A stretch of 64,000 nucleotides of DNA from Solirubrum sp044628455 (GTDB taxonomy: Bacteria; Bacteroidota; Bacteroidia; Cytophagales; Hymenobacteraceae): assembly GCF_044628455.1 (NCBI RefSeq), contig NZ_JBIYZW010000001.1:1364001-1428000 (forward strand). Reading direction: 5' to 3'. The notes under the pieces were generated by a model. That model searched no databases and was not told where the DNA came from. It saw nothing but the letters and a program-made list of their open reading frames with translations. The position numbers were made by a program, and so were the translations under genes. Position 1 is the stretch's first letter. Each line of letters begins with the position of its first letter. This document shows, one piece after another, positions 7,956 to 16,328 of the stretch.

Positions 7956-9062
7956 TTAGGCCACGGCCCGCCGCGGCACGGCCGCCGGGCGCTGGTGCGC
8001 GGGGCGCCGCCGGCGCCACCACAGCAGGTAGCCGGTGATGGTAATGACGGCGCTGCTGAGCGCCAGCAGGCTGTAGACGATTTTGATTGGCAGGCCGCCG
8101 TACTGACCATAGTGCAGGGTGCGCAGGGCAAAGTCCAGCCGCTCGACCGGCCCCAGATCCTGCTCCCGGAAGGCTTTTTTCACCCGCGCCGGGCCCGCCG
8201 CGTTGGCAAACTCAATCTTGGTAGAGGTACTACCCCACAGCCAGCCGCTGCCGGGCGCCCGGCCCAGCACCGTAACCGGCGCGTCGGGCTTGCGCGGGAA
8301 ATTCAGGCGCACCAGCTCCAGGCCCGGCTCCAGGCGCTGCGCCTCGGCTATCAGCGCATTGAGGTCGGCCGCTACCGGCGGCAATGAGTCCACCTGCTGC
8401 TCTTTGTCGGCGCTCAGCAGCTTCTGCAGCTTAAAGGCATCGTAGGTTATCCAGAGGCCGCTGCCGGCCAGCACCACGTTGAACAGCAGCGCCCAGGAGC
8501 CCAGCACGCGGTGCAGCCCCGAGGAAGCCGTGCGCCAGTTTTTCCAGCGGATGGCGTTCCGAAACCGCAGGGCGTCGAGCAGGTGCTTGCGGTATACCAC
8601 CAGGCCCGTCAGGACCGAGCCCAGCAGCGCCAGCGCGAAAATGCCCGCCAGCAGCTTGCCCAGCTCCTTGAGCAGGAAGGTGGAATGCAGGATGATAAGC
8701 TGATCGGTGAAGGAGCCGAACGACTTGCCCAGCACCGCGCCCGAGTAGGGGTTGATGAACAGCCGCCCGGGCTCCTGCCCCTCGTAGATGCGGATTTCCA
8801 GCGCCTCGTGGGGAGCCTGGGGCACGCGCCGGAACGAGTAAAACTGCGCGGCCGGCTCGGCCGCCCGGGCGCGGCGGTACAGCTCGTGGTAGCTCAGCCG
8901 CGTGCCCTTGGCCTCCACCCGAAACAGCTCCGGGTGCAGCACCTCGTTCAGCTCTTCCCGAAATACCATGAGCGCCCCCGTGCCGAAGAACACGAGGATG
9001 AAACCGCCGCACACCAGCCCCAGCCAGGAGTGCAGCGTGAACAGGCGGCGCTTGAGGTTCAT
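7956..9062 (-). CDS. PepSY-associated TM-helix protein (siderophore-reductase type)
   Basis: A 368-residue inner-membrane protein. It opens MNLKRRLFTLHSWLGLVCGG with the first membrane helix (12-34). A periplasmic PepSY region (about 45-120) follows, then helices near 125-160, 190-215 and 320-345, and a basic tail. The conserved His pairs in LHSWLG, ILHSTFLL, LHRVLG and LHYGQYGG are where this family (FoxB/FhuF-like PepSY reductases) is thought to bind heme and reduce ferric siderophores. The neighbouring upstream TonB receptor (34 bases away, same strand) strongly supports a ferric-siderophore uptake role. Confidence 0.88.
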   Translation of the reverse strand: MNLKRRLFTLHSWLGLVCGGFILVFFGTGALMVFREELNEVLHPELFRVEAKGTRLSYHELYRRARAAEPAAQFYSFRRVPQAPHEALEIRIYEGQEPGRLFINPYSGAVLGKSFGSFTDQLIILHSTFLLKELGKLLAGIFALALLGSVLTGLVVYRKHLLDALRFRNAIRWKNWRTASSGLHRVLGSWALLFNVVLAGSGLWITYDAFKLQKLLSADKEQQVDSLPPVAADLNALIAEAQRLEPGLELVRLNFPRKPDAPVTVLGRAPGSGWLWGSTSTKIEFANAAGPARVKKAFREQDLGPVERLDFALRTLHYGQYGGLPIKIVYSLLALSSAVITITGYLLWWRRRRPAHQRPAAVPRRAVA

Positions 9063-9096
9063 GGCAGACGGAGAGGAGGTGAGTAAAAGCGCCGGG

Positions 9097-11481
9097 CTAG
9101 TAGGAGTACGCGACGCTCAGGTTGAAGCGGGCGCCGTTGCCGCGGGTGTAGTTGGCAGCGGTGCCGGTAAACTGGGCCAGCGGCGCGTAGTACGCGTTGT
9201 TCAGCAGGTTTTCGATGCCCAGCGTGAGGCCCAGCTGTTCACCGAAACGGTAGCTGCTAGTCAGGTTCAGCAGGCCAAAGCTGCGCACGGGGCCTTCGCC
9301 CGAGGCGTAGTTGCCGGCGGCGTTGGGGTTGAAGCGCGTGCGGGTGCCCGAGTACACGTAGTTCAAAGCCAGGCTCAGCGGCTCCCAGGGCTGATAGCGC
9401 AGGTAGCCGGTGGCCTTGGGCGCCCCAATGCGGTTGCCGTTCAGCCACACGCCCTGGGTTACGTCCTGCCCGTTTACCTTATTGGTAAGGGTGGCCCGGC
9501 CTTCCACCCACGACCACGACCCGCCCAGGCTCAGGTTTTGCTGCACCTGCAGATCAGCGGTCAGCTCGTAGCCCCACACCCGTTCGGGGGCACGCTGCGG
9601 CACCAGAATGCCGTTGCCCTGGTCTACCAGGTTGGCCCCGAGGTCCGATTTGCTGACGAAGTACACCCCGCCGAGCGTGAGCGGACCCAGCTCACTGCTG
9701 AGGCCGGCCTCGTAGTTGCGCACCACAATGGGCTCGGTTTCCAGCAAGGAAAGCGTGTTGGCCCGGGCCGTGCGCAGGGTGCGGCCCAGTTCGTAGAGCG
9801 AGAAGCCCTCGGAGTAGCTCACGAAAGGGTTCAGCCACTTGAAGCGGGCGTAGCGCAGGCCGGCGTTGAACACGGCCGTGTTGTACTTGAGCGCGCCCCC
9901 CTTCACGGCTACGCCGCCGGTGTAGGTAGCGCCGCTTTGGGTGCGCAGGGTGGTGTAGTCGGGCACTTCCACCCGAATGTTCTCTACCCGCGCCCCGCCC
10001 TTCAGTACAAAATGCTCTAGCAAAGTGGCGCGCAGCTGGGCGTAGGGCGCCAGGTTACGCATGCTCATGCGCGGGGTCCAGAGGCGGCCGTCCACCAGGT
10101 TCTGGGTGGTCTGGTCGCCCAGCAGATCGAGGCCGTAGGTGGCTTCGGCGCTGAACTGCTCGCCGGTGAGAAGGGGCGTGTTGAGGTTCAGGCGCAGGCC
10201 CTTTTTATCGGAGTTGATTTCCGACTGCCCGCCGCCCTCGAAGAAGGTCGGTTCCGCATCGTAAATGGTGCGGAAGTCCTGCCAGTAGGCGGTCAGCTCC
10301 ACGCCGGTGCGCAGGGGCAGCACTTCCTGGCCGCGGTAGGTCAGGTAGGCGTTGTGGTTGTGGCGGGTGCCTTCGTCCACGCCGGGCCGCTCGCCCTTCA
10401 CCCCGATGGCCGGGCTCACGCCGTACTTGCCCACCTGGGTCAGGTAGTCGGAGTTCTGGCGCGAGCTGAAGAAATTGTACATCAGCTCCAGACGGTTCTT
10501 GTCGTTGAGGTCGTAGCCCAGCTTGCCGAAGCCGTTGTAGGTTTTGGTTTCGCCCAGGCCGTAGCGCGGCGAAATCACCTCCCCTTTGGCGTCTTGGTAC
10601 ACGCCGCTCTGGTCGAAGGTGCAGCTCACCACGTAGTCGAACCGGCCGGGCTTGCCGTACAGCTGCTGGGTGGCGCGGTAGCCCAGGGTGTTGCCGGTGT
10701 GCGTGAGGTTGCCGTTCACGCCCAGCACCGTCTGGCCACCGAACTTCTGCCTGGCTACCGGGCGCTTGGTGATGTAGTTGATCAGGCCGCCGTCGGCGCC
10801 GTTGCCGAAGATGGCGGTGGCTCCTTTAATGACTTCCACCCGCTCAATCACCGTGGCGTCGAGGGTACGGATGTCGCGGCCGCCGGCGCGCAGCGGGGTG
10901 CTCTGCGGAATGCCGTCGATGAGTACCAGCACGTTGCGGCCGCGCAGGGTCTGACCCACGTTGCCGGTTTGGTTGGTAGTCAAACCCAGGCCGGGTACGG
11001 CGTTGCCCACCACGGCCGCCAGGTTGTTGGGCGTAGCGGCGGCCTGCAGCTGCACCTCACGGGCGTTCAGGATGGTGGCCGACACCGGCGTTTCCCGGAT
11101 CGGCTCGGCCCGGCGGCTGGCCGACACGATGACCTCCCCCAGCTGCCGGTTGGTGCCGGCGTCGGGCGCAAGGGTTAGCTCAATGACTTGGGTGCTGCCT
11201 TCGGTAAGCGTCACGCTCCGGCGGGCCAGCTGGTAGCCGATGAAGGTGGCCTCAACGGCATACGTGCCGGCCGGCAGGTTCTCCAGCCGAAACGAGCCGT
11301 CGGCCGCTGCGGCCGTGCCAAAGCTGGTATTGGCCAATCGCACGCTGGCGCCTGGCAGGGCTGTCGATTGCGCGTCGCGCACCGTTCCGCGAATGATGCC
11401 GGTGGATTGGGCCCGGGTAAAAAAGCTGATCAGCAGCCCGCAAAGAGCCAGCAGCAACCGGGGGTAAGCAGGTAAGCGCAT
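9097..11481 (-). CDS. TonB-dependent receptor for a ferric siderophore or related ligand
   Basis: A 794-residue outer-membrane receptor. The signal peptide is MRLPAYPRLLLALCGLLISF...RAQ. It is followed by a carboxypeptidase-D regulatory-like domain (GTVRDAQSTALPGASVRLAN to about residue 100), a plug domain (VIVSASRRAEPIRETPVSA; GRNVLVLIDGIPQSTPLR; IERVEVIKGATAIFGNGADGG) and a 22-strand barrel ending in YSY. The plug resembles ferrichrome/citrate receptors. The start at 11479-11481 is chosen for the signal peptide. A promoter lies at 11514-11544. The PepSY gene downstream forms the same transcription unit. Confidence 0.92.
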   Translation of the reverse strand: MRLPAYPRLLLALCGLLISFFTRAQSTGIIRGTVRDAQSTALPGASVRLANTSFGTAAAADGSFRLENLPAGTYAVEATFIGYQLARRSVTLTEGSTQVIELTLAPDAGTNRQLGEVIVSASRRAEPIRETPVSATILNAREVQLQAAATPNNLAAVVGNAVPGLGLTTNQTGNVGQTLRGRNVLVLIDGIPQSTPLRAGGRDIRTLDATVIERVEVIKGATAIFGNGADGGLINYITKRPVARQKFGGQTVLGVNGNLTHTGNTLGYRATQQLYGKPGRFDYVVSCTFDQSGVYQDAKGEVISPRYGLGETKTYNGFGKLGYDLNDKNRLELMYNFFSSRQNSDYLTQVGKYGVSPAIGVKGERPGVDEGTRHNHNAYLTYRGQEVLPLRTGVELTAYWQDFRTIYDAEPTFFEGGGQSEINSDKKGLRLNLNTPLLTGEQFSAEATYGLDLLGDQTTQNLVDGRLWTPRMSMRNLAPYAQLRATLLEHFVLKGGARVENIRVEVPDYTTLRTQSGATYTGGVAVKGGALKYNTAVFNAGLRYARFKWLNPFVSYSEGFSLYELGRTLRTARANTLSLLETEPIVVRNYEAGLSSELGPLTLGGVYFVSKSDLGANLVDQGNGILVPQRAPERVWGYELTADLQVQQNLSLGGSWSWVEGRATLTNKVNGQDVTQGVWLNGNRIGAPKATGYLRYQPWEPLSLALNYVYSGTRTRFNPNAAGNYASGEGPVRSFGLLNLTSSYRFGEQLGLTLGIENLLNNAYYAPLAQFTGTAANYTRGNGARFNLSVAYSY

Positions 11482-11513
11482 GTACGTCTGGTTAAATCCT
11501 GTCGGAAGACGCA

Positions 11514-11544
11514 CAAAGGTAGAACCGCCTGCCGGGGTCGGCAA
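11514..11544 (-). promoter_or_regulatory. Promoter of the TonB receptor operon
   Basis: TACCTTTG on the minus strand at 11514-11521 with TTG at 11542-11544, spacer 20 bases. The region just upstream (11545-11580) is unusually AT-rich. No clear Fur box was identified. Confidence 0.65.
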
Positions 11545-11601
11545 GATTTATATAGAATGATTTTAAATAACGATTAAGCCTCGTAAGCCGCCGCAGTAGG
11601 A

Positions 11602-13560
11602 TTAGCGCAGCCCCACGGGGTTCTGCACTTCCAGCTCCAGGCGCTCGAGCTTGGTGATGGGCACATATTGGTTGTCGTGGGCCTGGTTGGGGTAGCCGAT
11701 GCCCTGGAACACCGTGCCCGACACTGGTCCCGAACCGGCCAGCGGCTGCTGAAACGCCGGGCCGTGCTGGTGCAGCAGCGTGCCGAAGTAATACAGCAGC
11801 TCGAAGCCCGAGAAAGCGAATACCGAGGGGGGCAGGTTCAGCTGCTGGGTGTAGAGCTGGCGGAAGCGGCGCACGCCGGGCTGGGTGCCGTCGAGGTACT
11901 TGGGGTGCACGAAAAACACTTCCCGCTGATCCAGCTGCCCCAGGCTCAGGCTGGGGTTATCGAGCCAGGAGGCGTAGGCCAGCAGCGGCACGCGCAGCCC
12001 CTGGGCCTGCAGGGCGCTGAGCGTAGCCGGACCGGCTTTCTTGGCGTCGGAGGCTACCACCACGTGGCCCGCGCTTTTGGCATCGTAGCCGCCGAAAGCC
12101 GCCGCGTAGGCCTCGGGAATTTCCGAGTCGACGCGGCGCAAAGCCAGCACGCGGCCGCCCAGGGCTTCGTAGGCGGTTTTGTAAGCCTGGGCAAAAGCGG
12201 TTTCGTCGCGCGAGTCTTCGTGCAATACGATGGCCGGGCCCCCACCCCAGGCGCGATAGGCAAACTCGGCCGCCTGCCGGCCCTGGGTGCTGGTGCTGGG
12301 CTCGAACAGATAGTGCCAGGGATTGTCCAGCACCAGGTCACCGTCCTGCGAAAGCGGGTTGACGGTGATGATCTGCCGCTCGCGGGCAAAGCGGGCCAGA
12401 ATCTTGCTGCCCGACTTGTACACCGGGCCCACAATCAAATCCATGCCGGCCAGCTCGGGCTGGGCCAGCAGCTGCTTGAGCTGTAGGGTGTCGGCGCCGG
12501 TGTCGTAGGCGTAGAGATTCAGCGGGCGGCCTTCACGCTGCAGCGAGTCCTGGGCCAGCTTCAGGCCGGCGTACAGGTCGTTGACGAACTGCAGGCGGCG
12601 GCGCGTTTCCCAGCTGGGGTCGTTGAACTCGAAGGGCAGCAGCACGGCCACGTTGTAGCCGCTCTTGCGGGCCGGGCGCGGGCGCGGGGTGTAGCGGGTG
12701 CGGTCGAGGCCGAACTGCTGCACCACCTGGTCGAGCTGGGGCTTATCGGCGTCGGTGTAGAGGCCGCCGAACACCAGCTGCTCGGCAAAGGCGCGGGCCA
12801 GTACCGTGTCCTGGGGGTAGCGGCGCAGCAAATTTTGCCAGAGGACTTTGTCGCGCAGGCGGGGCAGGTAGCTGGCTTTCATAGCCGCCTGCTGGGCGCG
12901 CAGCTGCCCGGCCGGAATCTGGTGCAGCACGCGCAGGGCGTTATCGGGTTCCCCCTGCTCAAACGATGCCTGTCCCTGCAGGAAGAAGGCCTCGCTCAAT
13001 CCCGGCCACTGCGGGTACTCGTTGCGCAGCAAGTTCAGCATCTGCTCGGCCTCGGCCCACTTGCCCGCCCGCCCGGCCGCCACGGCGTACAGGTAGGCCG
13101 CCTCGGGCGCCTTGCCGAATTTGGCGGCGGGCACTGTCAGCGGCTGCAGCTCCTGCATGGCCAGCTCGTAGCGGGTCTGGTCGATGAGGGTTTTGCCGTT
13201 GCGGTAGCGCAGCTCGGGGTCCGACGAGCCCAGGTTGGCGGGTAGTGCAGGGGCGGGCTTGCTGGCCGGCTTGCCCGCAGCCGGGGCCGGCTTAGCGGCG
13301 GCAGGAAGCGTTTTAGCCGCCGCGGGGGTCGCGCTGCTGCCCGCTGGCTTGGCGGTAGTGCCGGTTGCGGCAGGTTTAGCTGCCGGCGCAGGCTTTGTCA
13401 CCGTGGGCTTGGCAGCAGCTCCCGGGGCCGGTTTCGCGGGCCCTGGCGCGGGCTTGACGCTGGCCGGTTTCGGGGTCGCCGGTTTGGTTGGCTGCTGGGC
13501 CGTGGCCGAGGCAGCCGTGAGCAAAATTCCCAACACCCACCCGTGGTAAAATAACCGCAT
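11602..13560 (-). CDS. LpoA/LppC-like protein: TPR region plus periplasmic-binding-protein domain
   Basis: A 652-residue exported protein with signal peptide MRLFYHGWVLGILLTAASATAQ. Residues about 22-105 form a Pro/Ala/Lys-rich linker made of PAxxKPAP-like repeats. TPR-like helices follow (about 110-290; YELAMQELQPL, AEQMLNLLRNEYPQWPG), then a type I periplasmic-binding fold (YNVAVLLPFEFND, MDLIVGPVYKSGSKI, VVASDAKKAGPA, FVHPKYLDG). This order matches LpoA-type activators of peptidoglycan synthases and Bacteroidota amino-acid-ABC-receptor-like proteins. It probably acts in the periplasm at the cell wall; a transport role is less likely because no permease is adjacent. Promoter-like TACCTTTG lies 46 bases upstream. 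Confidence 0.8.
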   Translation of the reverse strand: MRLFYHGWVLGILLTAASATAQQPTKPATPKPASVKPAPGPAKPAPGAAAKPTVTKPAPAAKPAATGTTAKPAGSSATPAAAKTLPAAAKPAPAAGKPASKPAPALPANLGSSDPELRYRNGKTLIDQTRYELAMQELQPLTVPAAKFGKAPEAAYLYAVAAGRAGKWAEAEQMLNLLRNEYPQWPGLSEAFFLQGQASFEQGEPDNALRVLHQIPAGQLRAQQAAMKASYLPRLRDKVLWQNLLRRYPQDTVLARAFAEQLVFGGLYTDADKPQLDQVVQQFGLDRTRYTPRPRPARKSGYNVAVLLPFEFNDPSWETRRRLQFVNDLYAGLKLAQDSLQREGRPLNLYAYDTGADTLQLKQLLAQPELAGMDLIVGPVYKSGSKILARFARERQIITVNPLSQDGDLVLDNPWHYLFEPSTSTQGRQAAEFAYRAWGGGPAIVLHEDSRDETAFAQAYKTAYEALGGRVLALRRVDSEIPEAYAAAFGGYDAKSAGHVVVASDAKKAGPATLSALQAQGLRVPLLAYASWLDNPSLSLGQLDQREVFFVHPKYLDGTQPGVRRFRQLYTQQLNLPPSVFAFSGFELLYYFGTLLHQHGPAFQQPLAGSGPVSGTVFQGIGYPNQAHDNQYVPITKLERLELEVQNPVGLR

Positions 13561-13606
13561 AGCTGAAAGCACTGATTGCCGGCGTGGAGTTCGGGGCCGG
13601 ACCCGG

Positions 13607-13614
13607 CAAAGGTA
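13607..13614 (-). promoter_or_regulatory. -7 promoter element upstream of the LpoA-like gene
   Basis: Minus-strand TACCTTTG, a full consensus match, about 46 bases before the ATG at 13560. No obvious -33 element. Confidence 0.55.
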
Positions 13615-13737
13615 CGCAAGCCCGTCAGGCCGCGATGCGTCCCGGACGAAACGGGGCAGCGGGATTAAATTTCTTTAATAGTAAAACTATCATCCGTGCC
13701 AGCTGGTATTCGCTACACCCCTGCTTGCTGAAGCCCT

Positions 13738-14415
13738 ATGATTAGTCACCTGCACCCCGAACTCAACGCCAAGCTGTACCTACGCGACCCCCAGGCCACC
13801 GGGCTGGGCCGGCGCATCATCACCGAAAGCGTTAAGCTGATCGACGCCATCGGCTTCGAGCACTTCACCTTCCGCAAGCTGGCCCAGCAAATGGGCTCCA
13901 CCGAGGCCTCCCTCTACCGCTACTTCGAAAACAAGCACCGCCTGCTGGTGTACCTCGTGTCGTGGCACTGGGCCTGGCTGCGCCACCAGATCCGCTTTCA
14001 CACCCACAACGTGGCCGACCCGGCCGGGCGCCTGCGGCTGATGCTCAACATCATCACCCGCGCCCACCGCGACCAGCCCGCCACCACCGACCTCGACGAG
14101 GCCGCCCTGTACCGCATTGTGGTGGCCGAGGCCTCCAAAACCTACCTCACGCGCGAGGTGGACCAGGGCAACGACGACGGCTTTTTTCAGGAGTACAAGC
14201 TGCTGGCCACCGACGTGCTGGCGGCCGTGCAGGAGCTGAATCCCGACTACCCTTACCCCCACGCCCTGGTTAGCACCGTGCTCGAAGCCGCACGCCAGCA
14301 GCTGTTCTTCGCCCAGCACATGCCCGTGCTGGCCGATGCCCCCGACCCCGCCACCGCCGAAAACAACGTGCTTTTCTTTCTCGACCACCTGGTGTTTTCG
14401 GCCCTGGGAAAATAG
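13738..14415 (+). CDS. TetR/AcrR family transcriptional regulator
   Basis: A 225-residue regulator. The N-terminal HTH spans about residues 22-70: IITESVKLIDAIGFEHFTFR, KLAQQMGSTEASLYRYFENK, HRLLVYLVSWHW. This is the standard TetR recognition helix and YRYF turn. The rest is a helical ligand/dimer domain. It lies 45 bases before an ABC/HlyD/TolC export operon on the same strand and probably represses it. The upstream region 13660-13737 is AT-rich (TTTAATAGTAAAACTATCAT) with a TAGTxxxACTA-like dyad that could be an operator. Confidence 0.9.
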   Translation: MISHLHPELNAKLYLRDPQATGLGRRIITESVKLIDAIGFEHFTFRKLAQQMGSTEASLYRYFENKHRLLVYLVSWHWAWLRHQIRFHTHNVADPAGRLRLMLNIITRAHRDQPATTDLDEAALYRIVVAEASKTYLTREVDQGNDDGFFQEYKLLATDVLAAVQELNPDYPYPHALVSTVLEAARQQLFFAQHMPVLADAPDPATAENNVLFFLDHLVFSALGK

Positions 14416-14460
14416 CGCCGCCCCGTCTGTTTCACTGCTTCTGCCGCCCTCATCTACTGT

Positions 14461-16194
14461 ATGGCCAACGCTCCTGACTCTGCTTCCCTGAGCCCGGCTC
14501 AACGCCTGTGGCGCCTGCTGGGCGCCGAGCGCCGCGACATTATCTACTTATATGTGTACGCCGCGCTGGCGGGCATCATCAACCTCTCGCTGCCGCTGGG
14601 CGTGCAGTCGGTTATCAACTTCGTGTCCAGCGGGGCGGTCAGCACTTCGCTGGTGGTGCTCATCGGCTTCATTGTGCTGGGCACAGTGCTGGTCGGCGCC
14701 CTGCAGATCATGCAGGTGTACCTGGTCGAGTTCATTCAGCGCCGCCTGTTTGCCCGCGTGTCGTTTGATTTTGCGGTGCGCCTACCGCGGGTGCGCACCG
14801 AGGCGCTGGGCGGCCAGTACCTGCCCGAGCTGGTCAACCGCCTGCTCGACGCCCCCACCCTGCAGAAAGGCCTGGCTACGCTGCTGATCGAGTTCAGCGC
14901 CGCCGCCCTGCAAATGCTCTTCGGGCTACTGCTGCTCTCGCTCTACCATCCCGTGTTCATCGCGTTCGGGGTGCTGCTGGTGGGCGTGCTGGCCTTGCTG
15001 CTGCGCATTACCGGGCCGCAGGGCCTGAGCAGCTCGCTCACCGAATCCAAGTACAAGTACCGCGTGGTGGCCTGGCTCGAGGACGTGGCCCGCACGGCCT
15101 TTACCTTCCGCCTGGCCCCACGGCGCCCCCTGGTGCTGAGCCGCACCGACGAATTGGTGGAAGGCTACCTGAGCGCCCGCCGCGGCCACTTTCGGGTACT
15201 CATCACCCAGTACTTTGGGTTCGTGGCCTTCAAAGCCCTGATTACGGCGGGTCTGCTCATCATCGGCTGTTGGCTGCTCATCAGCAAGCAAATCAACATC
15301 GGGCAGTTCGTGGCCGCCGAAATCGTTATCATTCTCACCATCGGGGCCGTCGAGAAAGTGGTGCTGAAGCTGGACGTGCTCTACGACGCCCTCACGGCCA
15401 TCGACAAGATCGGCCACGTGCTCGACCTGCCCGTGGTCCCCGATTCCGCCGGCGTGCTGACTTTGCCCCCGTCCAACCAGGGCCTGGCCGTGGAGCTGCG
15501 CGAGGTGCACTACCGCTACCCCGGGGCCCGCAACCCGGCCCTGGAGGGCGTTACGCTGCAGCTGCGCCCCGGGGAGCACCTGGGCCTGGCTGGCTACGAT
15601 GGCTCGGGCAAAACCTCGCTGCTGCGCGTGCTGGCCGGCCTGCTCGCCGACTACACCGGCGTGCTGGCCTACGACGGCGTGGCCCTGCGCGACCTGACGC
15701 CCGCCGCCGTGGCCGCGGCCGTGGGTGAAAACCTCTCGCACCAGCACCTGTTTGCCGGCACGGTGCTCGAAAACCTGACCCTCGAGCAGCCCGGCATCGG
15801 TCCCGAGGACGTAACCCAGGCCCTGGAGCTGGTGGGCCTGCGCGACTACTTCTACGCCCAGCCCCTGGGCCTGGCTACGGTGCTGGGCGTGGGAGTGCCG
15901 CTGCCCGAGCACGTGCGCCAGAAGCTGCTGCTGGCCCGGGCCCTGGTGCGCCGTCCCCGCCTGCTGCTGCTCGACCATTTCCTGCCCGGCGTCGAGCCGG
16001 CCGAACGCCTGCGCATTCTGCGGCAGCTGGTGGCCCCCGAGCAGCCCTGGACGGTTTTGCTGGCCTCCAACGACCCGCGGGTGCTGGCCCTGTGCCCCCG
16101 CACCGCGCTGCTGCGCGACGGCCGGTTGGTAGCCGACGGGCCCTTCGCCGAAGTGTCGCAGCAGCCCGAGCTGCGTGCCCTGCTGGCCCAGTAG
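14461..16194 (+). CDS. ABC exporter (membrane domain + nucleotide-binding domain) with degenerate ATPase motifs
   Basis: A 577-residue half-transporter of the type I exporter fold. About six membrane helices lie in residues 25-305 and a nucleotide-binding domain in 345-577. Walker A is intact (GYDGSGKT, 388-395). The other motifs are not: the Q-loop Gln position is Ser426; the LSGGQ signature is replaced by LPEHVRQK (481-488); after Walker B Asp505 the catalytic Glu is His506; the switch His is Asn537 (ASNDP). It therefore looks like an ATP-binding but weakly or non-hydrolysing subunit, or a partner in a heterodimer not encoded here. It belongs with the following HlyD and TolC genes. There is no peptidase (C39) domain. 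Confidence 0.85.
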   Translation: MANAPDSASLSPAQRLWRLLGAERRDIIYLYVYAALAGIINLSLPLGVQSVINFVSSGAVSTSLVVLIGFIVLGTVLVGALQIMQVYLVEFIQRRLFARVSFDFAVRLPRVRTEALGGQYLPELVNRLLDAPTLQKGLATLLIEFSAAALQMLFGLLLLSLYHPVFIAFGVLLVGVLALLLRITGPQGLSSSLTESKYKYRVVAWLEDVARTAFTFRLAPRRPLVLSRTDELVEGYLSARRGHFRVLITQYFGFVAFKALITAGLLIIGCWLLISKQINIGQFVAAEIVIILTIGAVEKVVLKLDVLYDALTAIDKIGHVLDLPVVPDSAGVLTLPPSNQGLAVELREVHYRYPGARNPALEGVTLQLRPGEHLGLAGYDGSGKTSLLRVLAGLLADYTGVLAYDGVALRDLTPAAVAAAVGENLSHQHLFAGTVLENLTLEQPGIGPEDVTQALELVGLRDYFYAQPLGLATVLGVGVPLPEHVRQKLLLARALVRRPRLLLLDHFLPGVEPAERLRILRQLVAPEQPWTVLLASNDPRVLALCPRTALLRDGRLVADGPFAEVSQQPELRALLAQ

Positions 16195-16200
16195 GCAAGG

Positions 16201-16320
16201 GGTGAGTGGGGGAATGGGAGAAGGAGTGAATCGCCCTGTCATTCTCTCATTCACCCACTCACTCACCCACTCACTCACCCACTCACTCACCCACTCCCCC
16301 ATTCACTCATTCAGCCATTG
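16201..16320. repeat. Inverted/tandem repeat of CACTCACTCACC words inside the export operon
   Basis: The left arm (16201-16232) reads GGGTGAGTGGGGGAATGGG and similar; the right arm (16242-16316) has four tandem copies of CACTCACTCACC flanked by CATTC words. Together they can fold into a long GU-tolerant hairpin between the ABC and HlyD stop/start. A related word repeat lies at 27154-27244. Confidence 0.8.
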
Positions 16321-16328
16321 CCTTTCCC

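Noticed and set aside
7956..11481. Fur box upstream of the TonB receptor operon
   Set aside because: No convincing 19-base inverted repeat was found near the promoter.
16201..16320. CRISPR array
   Set aside because: Repeats are 12 bases, directly adjacent, without spacers.
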